Shown here: piece by piece, positions 34,662 through 45,015 of the stretch
Position numbering within the stretch: position 1 is the stretch's first letter
Layout of the letters: every line of letters begins with the position of its first letter
NCBI RefSeq assembly: GCF_000526415.1
Contig: NZ_JAGA01000002.1
Span: 392,001-456,000 of the forward strand
Direction: 5' to 3'
Origin: Kallotenue papyrolyticum
Lineage (GTDB): Bacteria; Chloroflexota; Chloroflexia; Chloroflexales; Kallotenuaceae
Length of the DNA stretch: 64,000 nt
Translations under genes and position numbers: made by a program
The notes under the pieces: model-generated
Database searches by the model: none
What the model was told of the DNA's origin: nothing
The model's input: only the letters and a program-made list of their open reading frames with translations

Positions 34662-35225
34662 TTATTCGCTATACAATCCGACTTCCTCGCCAGTGACCCA
34701 ATATGGACCTGAGCAATTTTCTGGTAATGGTTTATTCAATGGTTGTCTTGATTCAACTTCACTAGCGCTTTTGATTGCTCCACCACTAAGGCGAACTTGA
34801 TCTCCAACTTGTATTAACACTCTTCCGGAGTTATCAAGTATTTGAATTACATTTCCTTCAACTCCTAGCATTACATTTGGTGGCCAGATAACCATATAAC
34901 TTGTGTTACTATTGCGCTCAATAACTCGCAGACACCCGTTGACTTCTACCAGTTGACCAACCAGCAAAGCCTCCATAGAAAATAGCCGTCCGTCCTCCGG
35001 CTGAACTTGTTGAGGGAAATATAGTCCAGCAGGTAATACTGAGGCTGTGGAACCATCAGAATGCCTAACAGTAGCAGTATCGGTGATCGAAGTAGTTTCA
35101 TTAAGTGGGGTAGGCGTAGAAGATATGCTACCGCAGGCTGCAAGAGTAATCGTTATAAGGATATGGAGCCAGTGTGTATTTAGTAGCAATAATTTTCGTT
35201 GTGACCATAAAGTTCTAACTGGCAT
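34662..35225 (-). CDS. lipoprotein of unknown function
   Basis: 187 aa from ATG 35225. A signal peptide ends in the lipobox ITLAAC, giving lipidated Cys31. A short Thr/Ser-rich linker follows, then a beta-rich domain with two further Cys (NGCLRVI and ENCSGPYW) that may form a disulfide. No enzyme motif is seen. Codon use is AT-richer than the core genome and matches the adjacent interrupted protease, so the region looks acquired. Followed at 40 bp by an attC-like palindrome in cassette orientation. A TTG at 35249 is an alternative start. Confidence 0.7.
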   Translation of the reverse strand: MPVRTLWSQRKLLLLNTHWLHILITITLAACGSISSTPTPLNETTSITDTATVRHSDGSTASVLPAGLYFPQQVQPEDGRLFSMEALLVGQLVEVNGCLRVIERNSNTSYMVIWPPNVMLGVEGNVIQILDNSGRVLIQVGDQVRLSGGAIKSASEVESRQPLNKPLPENCSGPYWVTGEEVGLYSE

Positions 35226-35292
35226 AGTTCCGAGCAATGACTCTACCAAGATTCTGAATATCTTGATAAAGTCATTAGGTATAAATTCATTA

Positions 35293-35316
35293 CTAACACC
35301 ATGCGCCTGATGTTAG
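35293..35316. other. hairpin between protease remnant and lipoprotein gene
   Basis: CTAACA (35293-35298) and TGTTAG (35311-35316) flank a 12-nt GC-richer loop. It may end protease transcription. Nothing else is seen between 35250 and 35342. Confidence 0.35.
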
Positions 35317-35744
35317 ATAAACCAATGCACGGCTTACACATGTTAGCAGAAAGGGCAACCGGTTAGTATATACACTCCGGCTGCATCAAAATAATCAGTC
35401 GCCATAAATATTGCATCGTTACCTGCACCTGCACTGTGCATGCCGTAAGCTGTATTGCCCCAAAACCAAGGTGCACCACTATCTCCACCACGAGAAAGGT
35501 CCACACCAGGGTTTTGTACTAATATCCAAGTCGGTTGTCCATCGTATAGATATGTCTTGCTTTGGATATAACCGCACTGGTAATTTGGTACAGAATAACC
35601 ACCATACATACAAACCTGTTCACCGATTAAAAAAGCTACCCTTCGCTTAACTCCACTAATAGAACTTCTCCCATTTGGAACATTAACATAATTTGTCACA
35701 GTGAGACTACCTGCTCGATACCAAGCAATGTCATAAGAGCTTGT

Positions 35745-36591
<847 letters not shown>

Positions 36592-37737
36592 ACCTAAAGT
36601 GTACCAATCGGTTGACTACTTGTTAAACAGGCTCTAAGAACCACCACGCCGCTCACCTACCCAAGTCAAGGTTGTACCGTTATACGATTGATCTCGGGAG
36701 CAGTGAGCAGCGGTAGTAATGTACTTATTCCCACTAGCATCCCTGACTCCAAACCCTGTAGTACATCCATTAATTCTCTCGCCTGCCCATATTTGCGCGG
36801 CCTCAGGCTTGGGCAATTCACTAACCTCAATGACCACAGTATTAGGCGGAAGTTGCGTTCCTCCCAGAAATTTGATGTCAGTCACATACACTTCAACACG
36901 ATTTTCCTTAACGTTAATTGCAGCAGTGAACGGCACTTTTAAGCTATCGACAATTTGTTGCACTATAGTCTGTTCCGCCCGTAGTTCAGCTAGAGACGCA
37001 CGTACAATACGTACGTCAACAAGATTAGCCCATGGACCTTTCTCAATATAGGGACGAATTGTCTTTTCACCATCTCGGGTAAAAGCTGCAATAATACGAA
37101 ACTCGGGTTTATGCTGAACCCAAAGACCTGCATAAATATCTTTCGCTTTCTCCTCTAATTCTGCTTGTAAATACCCTTCTGCGTGCATAAGTTGTAATCG
37201 TCTCATAGCCTCAGAGACATCAATACCTTGATCCTTCGCATACCACTCTGCCGCCTTAGTTTCAGCTTCCTTATTAGCGAGCGGCGGATCAGGTTGAGCA
37301 TAGGTGGGAATAGCCGTAATAGCAAAAACTATCGACATGATAATAGTTGCGCTGATAAGGTGAAACCTGTTCATTGGGTTACTCCTACCTAATTGCCAGA
37401 ATTTCACACATTGTATTCTCGATCTGTACCGCTGTCAATCTTTATTCTAGCTAGCCTCGTGTAAAGTTAGACTGTTGTAGGTGATCGAGAAAGACACCGA
37501 ACTATTACTTAGACCGCTTCCGTCTACTATTCCTACCAGGCGGCTTAGCCGGATTCCGCCTAAACACCCATACGCTTGCGTTGTGCGGAATGGTTTCGCA
37601 TCATGCCTGCAGGGGAAGTAGGACGTGCCAGCCCTGGCCGCTCCCCTGCAACTCCCGCCTAGCATAGCACGCCGCTGCGCTCATTGTCAAGCTCATTGTC
37701 AAAAAGGTAATCCGCATGCATCCTTCTAAACTCCTCG

Positions 37738-38077
37738 ACCCAGTTTTGACGTTCTGACTATCAAGGATTCCTGCACGTGGTTCCGGTTCTTTATCAACCG
37801 TAATCCGTATCTCTTCCCGGAGACAGTCATTGATGCGCGCCAATGTGCCATCATCAACCCAGATATAGAAGTAATGTGCGACATGATACCATGGCGGGAA
37901 ATCATGTGGAAGTATGCGCCATTGGCATCCAGCTTTTGTCATATAGCGCAAGGCATCGACGGCTTCACGAATAGTGGTCGTGCGTTTACGTCCTGGCCCC
38001 TGCTTCTGCGAAACGTGTGGAGCAATACATTCCCAATCCTGATCGTTTAGGTTCTAATCATAGGGTAATCGCGTCAT
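37738..38077 (-). pseudogene. degenerate IS5-family transposase fragment
   Basis: Reads MTRLPYD, an in-frame TAG, then NDQDWECIAPHV, DALRYMTKAGCQWRILPHDFPPW, VDDGTLARINDCLREEIRI and ILDSQNVKT, the same DUF4096 plus first DDE segment as the intact IS nearby but from a different element. Homology stops near 37741; the catalytic second half is missing. Downstream (37450-37737) is unassignable AT-rich DNA with a 12-bp tandem GCTCATTGTCAA; 37375-37449 shows nothing. Confidence 0.85.
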
Positions 38078-38266
38078 GGTTATGCACCTCATGCTCCGTG
38101 GGGCCAGCAAGCGGCGGGCCAGGGAGCGTGTGCAACGGACTAACCCACAATGACCATAATGATATCGTAATGAATGGAATTATTTTTAAACAGCTTCTTA
38201 ATGGCTTGTCTGCTTCTTCAGCGAACGAGAGAAGTTGATGGGTCGCAGGCAGACTGTCACATGTGC

Positions 38267-38359
38267 CTAGTCCCACTCGCTCCGCGCGACGCGGCAGAGC
38301 GCCAGCATGCCGGTTGCCAGCAGCAGGTTGACGATCATCAGCAGGGCGATCCACAGCAT
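38267..38359 (-). CDS. 30-residue single-pass membrane peptide
   Basis: ATG CTG TGG ... encodes MLWIALLMIVNLLLATGMLA followed by LCRVARSEWD: one hydrophobic helix and a positively charged tail. GGAGGAA lies six bases upstream, one of the better ribosome sites in the window. It is divergent from the P450 gene. Too short for homology by eye; composition and ribosome site are the only evidence. An in-frame Met further upstream would give 38 residues. Confidence 0.5.
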   Translation of the reverse strand: MLWIALLMIVNLLLATGMLALCRVARSEWD

Positions 38360-38440
38360 AGGTGCTTCCTCCATGGCGTGCATGCTGTGCGCACTCTAGG
38401 TGCTGCGCATGAAGCGCAGATGAAGACCAGGTCAAGCTCT

Positions 38441-38455
38441 TGTTAACTGTTAACA
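38441..38455. promoter_or_regulatory. 15-bp perfect palindrome, operator candidate
   Basis: TGTTAACTGTTAACA: two TGTTAAC half-sites around one central T. It lies in the divergent region between the small membrane ORF and the P450, about 15 bp upstream of the P450 -35 position. Likely binding site for a homodimeric regulator; no regulator gene is adjacent. Confidence 0.5.
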
Positions 38456-38468
38456 TTCATGATCGGCG

Positions 38469-38497
38469 CTGGCGCGGGATGGCGCCGGTGCTACACT
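38469..38497 (+). promoter_or_regulatory. possible P450 promoter
   Basis: -10 TACACT (38492-38497), 17 bp after CTGGCG, a weak -35. Start near 38504, about 40 nt before the P450 ATG. Confidence 0.4.
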
Positions 38498-38542
38498 ATC
38501 TCCCTGGAAGCCGCAATGCACGGCGCCAGAAGGAGTTGAGTC

Positions 38543-39886
38543 ATGCTTACGCCGAACATACCACCCCAACCGCGCTTCCGCTATCCCGGAGCAGTGTTGT
38601 TTGCCTTCCGCCGCGACCCGCTTGGTCTGTTGACGCGGCTGGCACGCGACTATGGCGACGTTGTGGCGCTGCGTCTTGCCAGGCAACACCTGGTGTTGAT
38701 CAATCATCCCGATCTGATCCGCGACGTCTTGGTGACGCACCACCGTTGCTTCAAAAAGGGCCGCGGCCTGGAGCGCGTCAAGCGCTTCCTGGGCGAGGGC
38801 CTGCTGACCAGTGAGGGTGAGTTTCACCTGCGGCAGCGGCGCATGATCCAGCCTGCCTTTCACCGCCAGCGCATTCATGGCTACGGCGCGACGATGGTGG
38901 CCTATGCTCAGCGCACGGCACAGCGCTGGCAGCCGGGCACAACGTTGGACGTGGCCCACGAGATGATGCGCCTGACGTTGGGGGTGGCCGGCAAAACGCT
39001 CTTCGACGCCGACGTGGAAGACGAGGCCAACGAGATCGGTGCGGCGTTGACCGAGCTGATGCATCTCTTCAACGTGATCGCCTCGCCGTTGGAGGAGTGG
39101 CTGGAGCGGCTGCCGTTGCTGCCCGCGGCGCGCCGCTTCCAGCGCGCCCGCGACCGGCTGGATCGCATCGTTTATCGCCTGATCGATGAGCGGCGGCGTT
39201 CCGGTGAAGACCGTGGCGACCTGCTCTCGATGCTGTTGCAGGCCCAGGATATCGAGGGTGATGGCACCGGCATGAGCGATCAGCAGATTCGCGACGAGGC
39301 CATGACCCTGCTGCTGGCCGGCCATGAAACCACCGCCAACGCGCTGAGCTGGACTTGGTACCTGCTAAGCCAGCATCCCGAGGTCGAGGCGCGCTTCCAT
39401 GCCGAGCTCGATCAGGCGCTGCAGGGCCGCGCGCCGACCGCTGATGACGTGACGCGCCTGCCCTACACCCGCATGGTGTTCAGCGAGGCGCTGCGGCTCT
39501 ACCCGCCGGCCTGGATCATTGGACGGCGCGCGCTGGTCGACTACCAGTTGCGTGACTATCGGCTGCCGGCCGGCACGGTGGTGGTGATGAGCCAGTATGT
39601 GATGCACCGCGACCCACGCTTCTATCCCGATCCGCAGCGCTTCGATCCGGAGCGCTGGCGTCCCGAACAGGTCGAGCAGCGGCCCAAGTTCGCCTACTTC
39701 CCCTTCGGCGGTGGGCCGCGTCTGTGCATTGGCGAGCAGTTCGCCTGGATGGAGGGCGTGCTGGTGCTGGCGGCCATCGGGCAGCGCTGGCGGCTGCGGC
39801 TGGCGCCCGGCCAGACGGTGGAGCCGGAGCCGTTGATCACGCTGCGTCCGCGAGGCGGCCTGCGTATGATCGTCGAACCGCGCTAG
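38543..39886 (+). CDS. cytochrome P450
   Basis: 447 aa. I-helix AGHETT (259-264) for oxygen activation, K-helix EALR (315-318), the PERW motif, and heme loop [10 protein letters not shown] (388-397) with Cys395 as heme ligand. No N-terminal membrane anchor, so soluble. It resembles the CYP102/CYP110/CYP4-like fatty-acid and terpenoid hydroxylase branch; substrate cannot be told. AAGGAG precedes the ATG. No ferredoxin or reductase is adjacent, so redox partners must come from elsewhere. Convergent with the GT-C gene, 3 bp between stops. Confidence 0.95.
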   Translation: MLTPNIPPQPRFRYPGAVLFAFRRDPLGLLTRLARDYGDVVALRLARQHLVLINHPDLIRDVLVTHHRCFKKGRGLERVKRFLGEGLLTSEGEFHLRQRRMIQPAFHRQRIHGYGATMVAYAQRTAQRWQPGTTLDVAHEMMRLTLGVAGKTLFDADVEDEANEIGAALTELMHLFNVIASPLEEWLERLPLLPAARRFQRARDRLDRIVYRLIDERRRSGEDRGDLLSMLLQAQDIEGDGTGMSDQQIRDEAMTLLLAGHETTANALSWTWYLLSQHPEVEARFHAELDQALQGRAPTADDVTRLPYTRMVFSEALRLYPPAWIIGRRALVDYQLRDYRLPAGTVVVMSQYVMHRDPRFYPDPQRFDPERWRPEQVEQRPKFAYFPFGGGPRLCIGEQFAWMEGVLVLAAIGQRWRLRLAPGQTVEPEPLITLRPRGGLRMIVEPR

Positions 39887-39889
39887 ACC

Positions 39890-41356
39890 TCAGGGCCGCG
39901 GCCGATAGACCTGCACCGGACCGATGCGCTCCGCCGGCCCGTAGGCGCGCGCGATGGCGGCCAGCATCTCGGGCGTCCAGCCGATGTGCACCGAGGGCGG
40001 CTGGGTGATCATGATCGCCGCATAGGCCCGGCGTTCGATCTGGTCCAGAAACGGGCGCTGATCCCAGCCGCCGCTGCGCGCCAATTGTGTCAGCTCAAAG
40101 GGCTGAAATTGGATGCGCTTGCCGGCCAGGGGCAGTAGGCCCATGTAGTCATCGATGATGACCGCGCCGTCGGTATGGACGATGGCGGTGAGCAGTTCGG
40201 CGCTGGCAGGCGGCGGCGTGATGCGGTGGTACCAGGGGTAGATCGTCGTAAACCACACCAGCAACAGCGCGATCTGCGCGCCGGCGAGCAGGGCGGCCCA
40301 CCTGCGATGGCGCGGGTGGCGCAGCTCGGCGACCAGCGCCCCGGCGGCCAGGCTCATGGCGACCATCAGCTCCAGCAGGTAGTTGACGCTCGAACCGATC
40401 TTGCCGACCGTCAGCGCGCTGAGCGTCGCGCCGAGCAGGTAGGGCGTGATCAGCCGCCAGGCTGGCTGCTGCCGTCCCAGTGTGGGATAGAGCAGCGCGG
40501 CGATGATCACCAGCGGCATCTGCTGCGCGGTGCTGCGCGCCATCCAGCCGACCGTGCGCAGATGAAACTCGTTCAGGTTGCCGCCGATGGTGTGCCGCCA
40601 GATGCCGCCGTCGGTCAGCAGATGCAGTCCCAGGGCCACTACTCCGCCCGCCGCCAGCACCCCGGCCAGCCAGCCGAGCGCGCGCCGCCGGCCCTCGTGG
40701 TGCCAGCGCCAGACCAGCGCCGTCAGCGGCGCGGCCAGCGCGTAGGACTGCCGCGTCAGGATCGCGGCCAGCAGCAGCCCACCCGCGCCCGGCGCGCTCC
40801 AGCGCCGCGTGGGATGGCATACCAGCAGCCAGAGGCCGGCCCAACTCAGCCCCAGCGCCAGACCATCCACCCGCGCCAGCGGCGCCCAGTGCAGCACGTA
40901 GGGCATCGCCAGGAGCAGCCCGGCGCTGATCAGCGCTGCCAGGCGATCGCGGGTCAGATGATGGAGGGTGGCCGCAGCGCAGCCGATCGCCAGCAGCGTA
41001 CCGCCCAGCGACAGCAGCCGTCCATACCAGAACGCCGGGCCGACGAGCAGCGTTAGCGGCGCCTGCAGCAGCACATACAGCGGCGGATAGTTGGAGAGCA
41101 CAAAGGGCGCTGTCGAGAGATCCGGGCGGTAGATGTTCTCGCCGTGTGCCAGGCGCAGGGCCTGATCGAGCAACGGGCCTTCGCCATAGTCGAGTTGATA
41201 GGGATAGCTGATGGCGCTCCAGGCGCGCAGTGTGAAGGTGGTCACGGCCCAGATCAGCGTCAGGACCAGGACGGCCTGACCGGGCGCAACCAGCGACGCG
41301 GCCATACGGCGCGTTGCGATGCGTGGCGCCGATGCCGATGGCTGCGTGGACTGCAT
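39890..41356 (-). CDS. GT-C-fold membrane glycosyltransferase (putative)
   Basis: 488 aa, about ten membrane helices. The first loop contains YQLDYGEGPLLDQALRLAHG, matching the acidic donor-binding loop of GT39/GT87-like proteins, and NYPPLYVLLQAPL follows. The C-terminal 90 residues form a soluble domain (TDGAVIIDDYMGLLPLAGKR...). Probably uses polyprenyl-phosphate sugars at the outer membrane face. More divergent than the GT39 at 4.8-6.3 kb. Monocistronic by position. Confidence 0.78.
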   Translation of the reverse strand: MQSTQPSASAPRIATRRMAASLVAPGQAVLVLTLIWAVTTFTLRAWSAISYPYQLDYGEGPLLDQALRLAHGENIYRPDLSTAPFVLSNYPPLYVLLQAPLTLLVGPAFWYGRLLSLGGTLLAIGCAAATLHHLTRDRLAALISAGLLLAMPYVLHWAPLARVDGLALGLSWAGLWLLVCHPTRRWSAPGAGGLLLAAILTRQSYALAAPLTALVWRWHHEGRRRALGWLAGVLAAGGVVALGLHLLTDGGIWRHTIGGNLNEFHLRTVGWMARSTAQQMPLVIIAALLYPTLGRQQPAWRLITPYLLGATLSALTVGKIGSSVNYLLELMVAMSLAAGALVAELRHPRHRRWAALLAGAQIALLLVWFTTIYPWYHRITPPPASAELLTAIVHTDGAVIIDDYMGLLPLAGKRIQFQPFELTQLARSGGWDQRPFLDQIERRAYAAIMITQPPSVHIGWTPEMLAAIARAYGPAERIGPVQVYRPRP

Positions 41357-41516
41357 ACGGTCTTCCTACGTCGATGTGCCGACCGACGGCGAGTATGTGC
41401 GCATCGGTGCGCTGGTCTGCGCAGCGCTGCTGACGGGATTGTGCGCGGTGTGGGCTGCCCTGTCAAGACGGCAGCGGTCAGGGGCGCGTGTAGCGCTTCC
41501 GGTCGCCAGTTCGCAG

Positions 41517-41549
41517 GAAGGCCACGGACAACGGGTGCCCGCGGCCTTC
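41517..41549. other. stem-loop downstream of thiolase
   Basis: GAAGGCC (41517-41523) and GGCCTTC (41543-41549) with GC-rich inner pairing, 28 bp beyond the thiolase stop on the minus strand. No U-tract. Possible weak terminator. Confidence 0.4.
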
Positions 41550-41576
41550 GTGGATGAGGTGGTGATGTCGGCGTGG

Positions 41577-42776
41577 TTAGAGCAGCTCGATCGCCAGCGC
41601 GACCGCCTCGCCGCCGCCCAGGCACAGGCTGGCGATGCCGCGCTTGCCGCCGCGATCCTGGAGCGCGTGCAGCAGCGTCACCAGCACGCGCGCGCCGGAC
41701 GCGCCAATGGGATGGCCCAGGGCGATCGCGCCGCCATGCACGTTGAGCCGATCCTGATCCAGACCGAGTTCGTTGGCATTGGCCACGATCTGCGCCGCGA
41801 ACGCCTCGTTGATCTCGAACAGATCGTAGTCGTCGAGCGTGGTGCCGGTCTGCTCCAGCAGCCGGCGGATGGCATGTGGCGGTGCGGCGAAGAGCGCCAG
41901 CGGCTTGAGCGCCGCCTGCGCATAGCCCATGATGCGCGCCAGCGGTGTGACGCCCAGCTCGCGCGCTTTGGCCGCGCTCATCACCACCAGCGCAGCAGCG
42001 CCGTCGGTGATGCCGGGCGCGTTGCCGGCGGTGACCGTGCCGCCGTCGGGTTTGAAGGCCGGGCGCAGCCCCGCCAGTTGCCTGGCGTCGGTATCGCGGC
42101 GCACCGGCTCATCCGCGGTCACGCGCGTGACCTGGCCCTTTTTACCGCTGATCTCGATCGGCACGATCTCGCGGTCGAATTTGCCGGCATCCTGCGCGGC
42201 GGCAGCACGCTGATGCGAGCGCAGCGCGAAGGCATCCTGCTGCTCGCGGCTGACGCCGAACTCCTGCGCGATCCACTCGGCGCTCATGCCCATGTGTTGG
42301 CATTCAACCGCGCACCACAGGCCATCATGCACGGTCGAGTCGATGATCTCGCCGTTGCCGAGGCGGTAACCGAAGCGCGCCTGCGGCAGGAGATAGGGCG
42401 CAGCGCTCATGTTCTCCATGCCGCCCGCGACGATCACTTCGGCATCACCGGCGCGAATCAGCGCGGCGGCCAGCATCACCGCCTTCAGCCCCGAGCCACA
42501 GACCTTGTTGATCGTCAGCGCGCCGACGCTTTCCGGCAGCCCGCCCTTGAGCGCCGCCTGGCGCGCGGGCGCCTGCCCCTCGCCCGCCTGCAGCACGTTG
42601 CCCATGATCACTTCATCGACCAGCGCCGGATCGATGCCGGCACGCTCCAGCGCGGCGCGGATCGCATAGCCACCCAGGTGTGGCGCGGGAATGCCGGACA
42701 GCGCGCCGCCGAACTTGCCGATGGGCGTGCGCGCGCCCGCAACAATCACAGTATCGCGGTCGTTCAAAGGTGCCAC
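41577..42776 (-). CDS. acetyl-CoA acetyltransferase (thiolase)
   Basis: 399 aa. Catalytic Cys93 in [11 protein letters not shown], His355 in [12 protein letters not shown], Cys385 in [11 protein letters not shown]: all three in place, full length. It condenses two acetyl-CoA or cleaves acetoacetyl-CoA (thlA/phaA/atoB type). GTG start with AAGGAGG seven bases upstream. No partner genes of butyrate, PHB or mevalonate synthesis are adjacent, so the direction of flux is not indicated. Confidence 0.95.
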   Translation of the reverse strand: MAPLNDRDTVIVAGARTPIGKFGGALSGIPAPHLGGYAIRAALERAGIDPALVDEVIMGNVLQAGEGQAPARQAALKGGLPESVGALTINKVCGSGLKAVMLAAALIRAGDAEVIVAGGMENMSAAPYLLPQARFGYRLGNGEIIDSTVHDGLWCAVECQHMGMSAEWIAQEFGVSREQQDAFALRSHQRAAAAQDAGKFDREIVPIEISGKKGQVTRVTADEPVRRDTDARQLAGLRPAFKPDGGTVTAGNAPGITDGAAALVVMSAAKARELGVTPLARIMGYAQAALKPLALFAAPPHAIRRLLEQTGTTLDDYDLFEINEAFAAQIVANANELGLDQDRLNVHGGAIALGHPIGASGARVLVTLLHALQDRGGKRGIASLCLGGGEAVALAIELL

Positions 42777-42872
42777 AGCCGACCTCCTTGTCTCTTAACC
42801 ACGCCCAGACGCATGCGCTCAGGGTGTGCAGCGCCTTGGCACATCCTTGGGCCTCGGCCTGACATCGCCCCC

Positions 42873-42881
42873 AGTGTACCA
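42873..42881 (-). promoter_or_regulatory. thiolase promoter, extended -10
   Basis: Minus strand TGG-TACACT (42881-42873), about 95 bp before the thiolase GTG. No good -35. A GC hairpin (42902-42925) just upstream follows the amidase stop and may end that transcript. Confidence 0.4.
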
Positions 42882-42930
42882 CACTCCGGCCTGGTCCTTG
42901 CCCGGCGGGCGGACGCGCCTGCCGGCCAGG

Positions 42931-44208
42931 CTACAACAGCTCGCTGAGCCGTTTGACGATGCCCCAGTCGCCTTCGGGCGAGTACAACACGTCGCGACCG
43001 TAGGATTGCGCGACGTAGTCAACGCGACCCATCTCAATACGTTCCTGGTTCGAGAGCGGCGCGCCCACCTGCCAGCGGATCGCGGCCTGGTGCATGGCCC
43101 ACTCTGGATGGTACTTGGCGCCGATGCGTTGGTACTGGCGTTGCAACAGTGCGTCGCGCAGCTCGGCGTCGCGCGGCGCGAGCTGGCTGGCGGCCAGCAG
43201 CTGCGAGAGCGGGATCACCGTGTTCCACTGACCGGTGGGGCTGATCAGCGTGTCCAACGAGAAGATCTGCGCGCTGTAGCTCTCGCCGCTGCTCAGCGTC
43301 AGGCGGAAGCTCTCGCTCAGCGGCACGCCGATCGGGTTGCGGTCGGCGTACTGGTGAAAGGCCCAGTCGGCATGGTAGGCCACGCCCAGCGCGCGGTAGA
43401 CCTCCTGGCGGAAGGCGCGCTTCAGTTCGCCGTCGGGAAGCTGGCTCAGGCGGCGGATATCCTGCCAGCCGCCCACCGGCGAGCAGATCGCGTCCACGCC
43501 GTAGATTTCGGCTACCCAGTCGCGGTTTTCGGCCCGGAAGCGCAGCAGCGGCACGATCGGCGGGCCCAGCCGCTCGCGGATTGCATATTGGTGCAGCGCC
43601 CAGTCGGGGTGATAGACGTGCCGCGCGCGCCGGTAGGCGGCATCCAGCAGCGCCGTGCGCAGCACCTCTTCCGTGGGCGGCGTGGATGGCGGCGGTGGTG
43701 GCGGACCGGGCGCCACGTCGGCATACACCTGGGCCACAAACGACTCCCAGGGAAAGCCGCGCGGATCGGTTTTGCGCCCCGGCGGCTGTGCGATGTCGGC
43801 GTGACGCACCAGGCGCGCGCGCGGAATGCGGTACTGCTGCACCTTGGTGCGCACCAGCCAGCGCGCGGCGTCGAGCTGCGCCTGCGGATAGGGATCGCGT
43901 CCGGTGTTGAGATTTTCGAGCTCGACGCCCAGCGAGAAGCGATTGCAATCGCTTTCGCCCTGCCAGAACGACACGCCGGCATGCCAGGCGATATCTTTGT
44001 CCTGTACCAGTTGATAGATCTCGCCCAGCTTGGTGATGTAGTAGTGGCAGCTCACCAGATGGGTGCGATCGCGGCCGGAGAGCGTCCAGAGATCGCCGGT
44101 TTTGACGCCGCCCGTGGCGTGCAGCACGATCATGTCGATACGCCGGCCCGGCTTCTGGGCGGTGTAGGCCGATGGCAGCGCCGGATACTGGATGATGGTG
44201 TATTCCAT
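42931..44208 (-). CDS. N-acetylmuramoyl-L-alanine amidase with three C-terminal repeats
   Basis: 425 aa. Residues about 1-165 are an Amidase_2/PGRP-like domain: zinc His in IVLHATGG, HYYITKLGEIYQLVQD and WHAG, NRFSLGVELEN, and a second zinc His in RLVRHADIAQPPGRKTDP. A proline-rich linker follows, then three repeats of about 80 residues, each with YH-x-[DE]WAxHQxA near its start and a DxLxSPxGxW...LSxL ending. No signal peptide is visible. It may be released by lysis, exported by another route, or act on imported muropeptides as AmpD does. The repeats are probably wall or ligand-binding modules; I know no name for them. Confidence 0.88.
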   Translation of the reverse strand: MEYTIIQYPALPSAYTAQKPGRRIDMIVLHATGGVKTGDLWTLSGRDRTHLVSCHYYITKLGEIYQLVQDKDIAWHAGVSFWQGESDCNRFSLGVELENLNTGRDPYPQAQLDAARWLVRTKVQQYRIPRARLVRHADIAQPPGRKTDPRGFPWESFVAQVYADVAPGPPPPPPSTPPTEEVLRTALLDAAYRRARHVYHPDWALHQYAIRERLGPPIVPLLRFRAENRDWVAEIYGVDAICSPVGGWQDIRRLSQLPDGELKRAFRQEVYRALGVAYHADWAFHQYADRNPIGVPLSESFRLTLSSGESYSAQIFSLDTLISPTGQWNTVIPLSQLLAASQLAPRDAELRDALLQRQYQRIGAKYHPEWAMHQAAIRWQVGAPLSNQERIEMGRVDYVAQSYGRDVLYSPEGDWGIVKRLSELL

Positions 44209-44291
44209 GCCTCGCTCCTACAGGCTACGACGGGCGATCGTAGCTGGGAGGCACACAGCTGTCAAACTCAGGCAGTGCTGCGGGCGCGGCC

Positions 44292-44954
44292 TCAGTGCGC
44301 CAGCGTGCGCACCAGGTGGGCCTGCTGATCGCTCTGCACCAGCGCGATGACGCGGTCGTGCGCGGCCAGCACCGTGTCGCTGCGCGGAATCAGCGGATGG
44401 CCGTCGCGCAGCAGCGTGGCCAACACACAATCCTTGGGCAGCTGCAGCTCCTCGACGCGCTTGCCCACCGCCGATGAGTCGGGAGGGATCACGATCTCGG
44501 CCAGCGAGATGCGGCCCTGGCTGAGCTTGAGCAGCGGTACCAGATCGCCCAGACTCAACTCTTCGTGGATCAGTCGTGCCAGCAGCGAGGCATGCGACAG
44601 GGCGATGTCCACGCCTAGCTTGGGCGTGAACAGCCACTCGTTCTTGGGATTGTTGATGCGGGCAATCACGCGTGCGACACCGTATTCGTGCTTGGCCAGC
44701 TTGGCGACGACCAGATTATCCTCGTCGTCGCCAGTGACTGCCACCACCGCGTCCATGTTTTCCACGCCCGCCTCGCGCAGGATCACCGGATTGCAGCCAT
44801 CGCCCAGGATATGGCGTGCGGTTGGCACCAGGCGTTGATTCTTGACAAAGACCGCATCGCGCATCTCGATCACCGTCACCTGGTGACCGTGGACACCGAG
44901 CATATCCGCAAGGCTGATGCCAACCTTGCCACCACCGACGATCAGGATGTTCAT
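44292..44954 (-). CDS. TrkA-family K+ uptake regulator (NAD-binding), copy 1
   Basis: 220 aa. TrkA_N Rossmann domain with GGGKVGISLA (about 7-16) and the acidic Asp/Glu ending strand 2 (VTVIEMRD), then a TrkA_C domain (about 140-220, RISLAEIVIPPDSSAVGKRV). Such proteins gate TrkH/KtrB potassium channels by nucleotide binding. No channel gene is in the window. The Shine-Dalgarno GGGGAGG lies in the loop of a GGCCGC/GCGGCC hairpin (44956-44977) just before the ATG. A paralogue is at 50532, on the other side of a nucleoside ABC operon. Confidence 0.92.
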   Translation of the reverse strand: MNILIVGGGKVGISLADMLGVHGHQVTVIEMRDAVFVKNQRLVPTARHILGDGCNPVILREAGVENMDAVVAVTGDDEDNLVVAKLAKHEYGVARVIARINNPKNEWLFTPKLGVDIALSHASLLARLIHEELSLGDLVPLLKLSQGRISLAEIVIPPDSSAVGKRVEELQLPKDCVLATLLRDGHPLIPRSDTVLAAHDRVIALVQSDQQAHLVRTLAH

Positions 44955-45015
44955 AGGCCGCCTCCCCACAAGCGGCCACCGAGGACGGCGCAGGGCCGCC
45001 CCCGATTGCGCGCAC

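Noticed and set aside
35218-35318. Possible third attC-like site after the protease 3' end (ATCTAAC ... GTTAGAA)
   Set aside because: Outer boxes partly fit, but inner arms do not pair and the second box would lie in the lipoprotein start; kept only as a simple hairpin.
41319-42947. Plus-strand frame opposite thiolase, beginning with a hydrophobic stretch
   Set aside because: The first residues look like a membrane helix by chance, but the rest is a mirror of thiolase and no good ribosome site exists.
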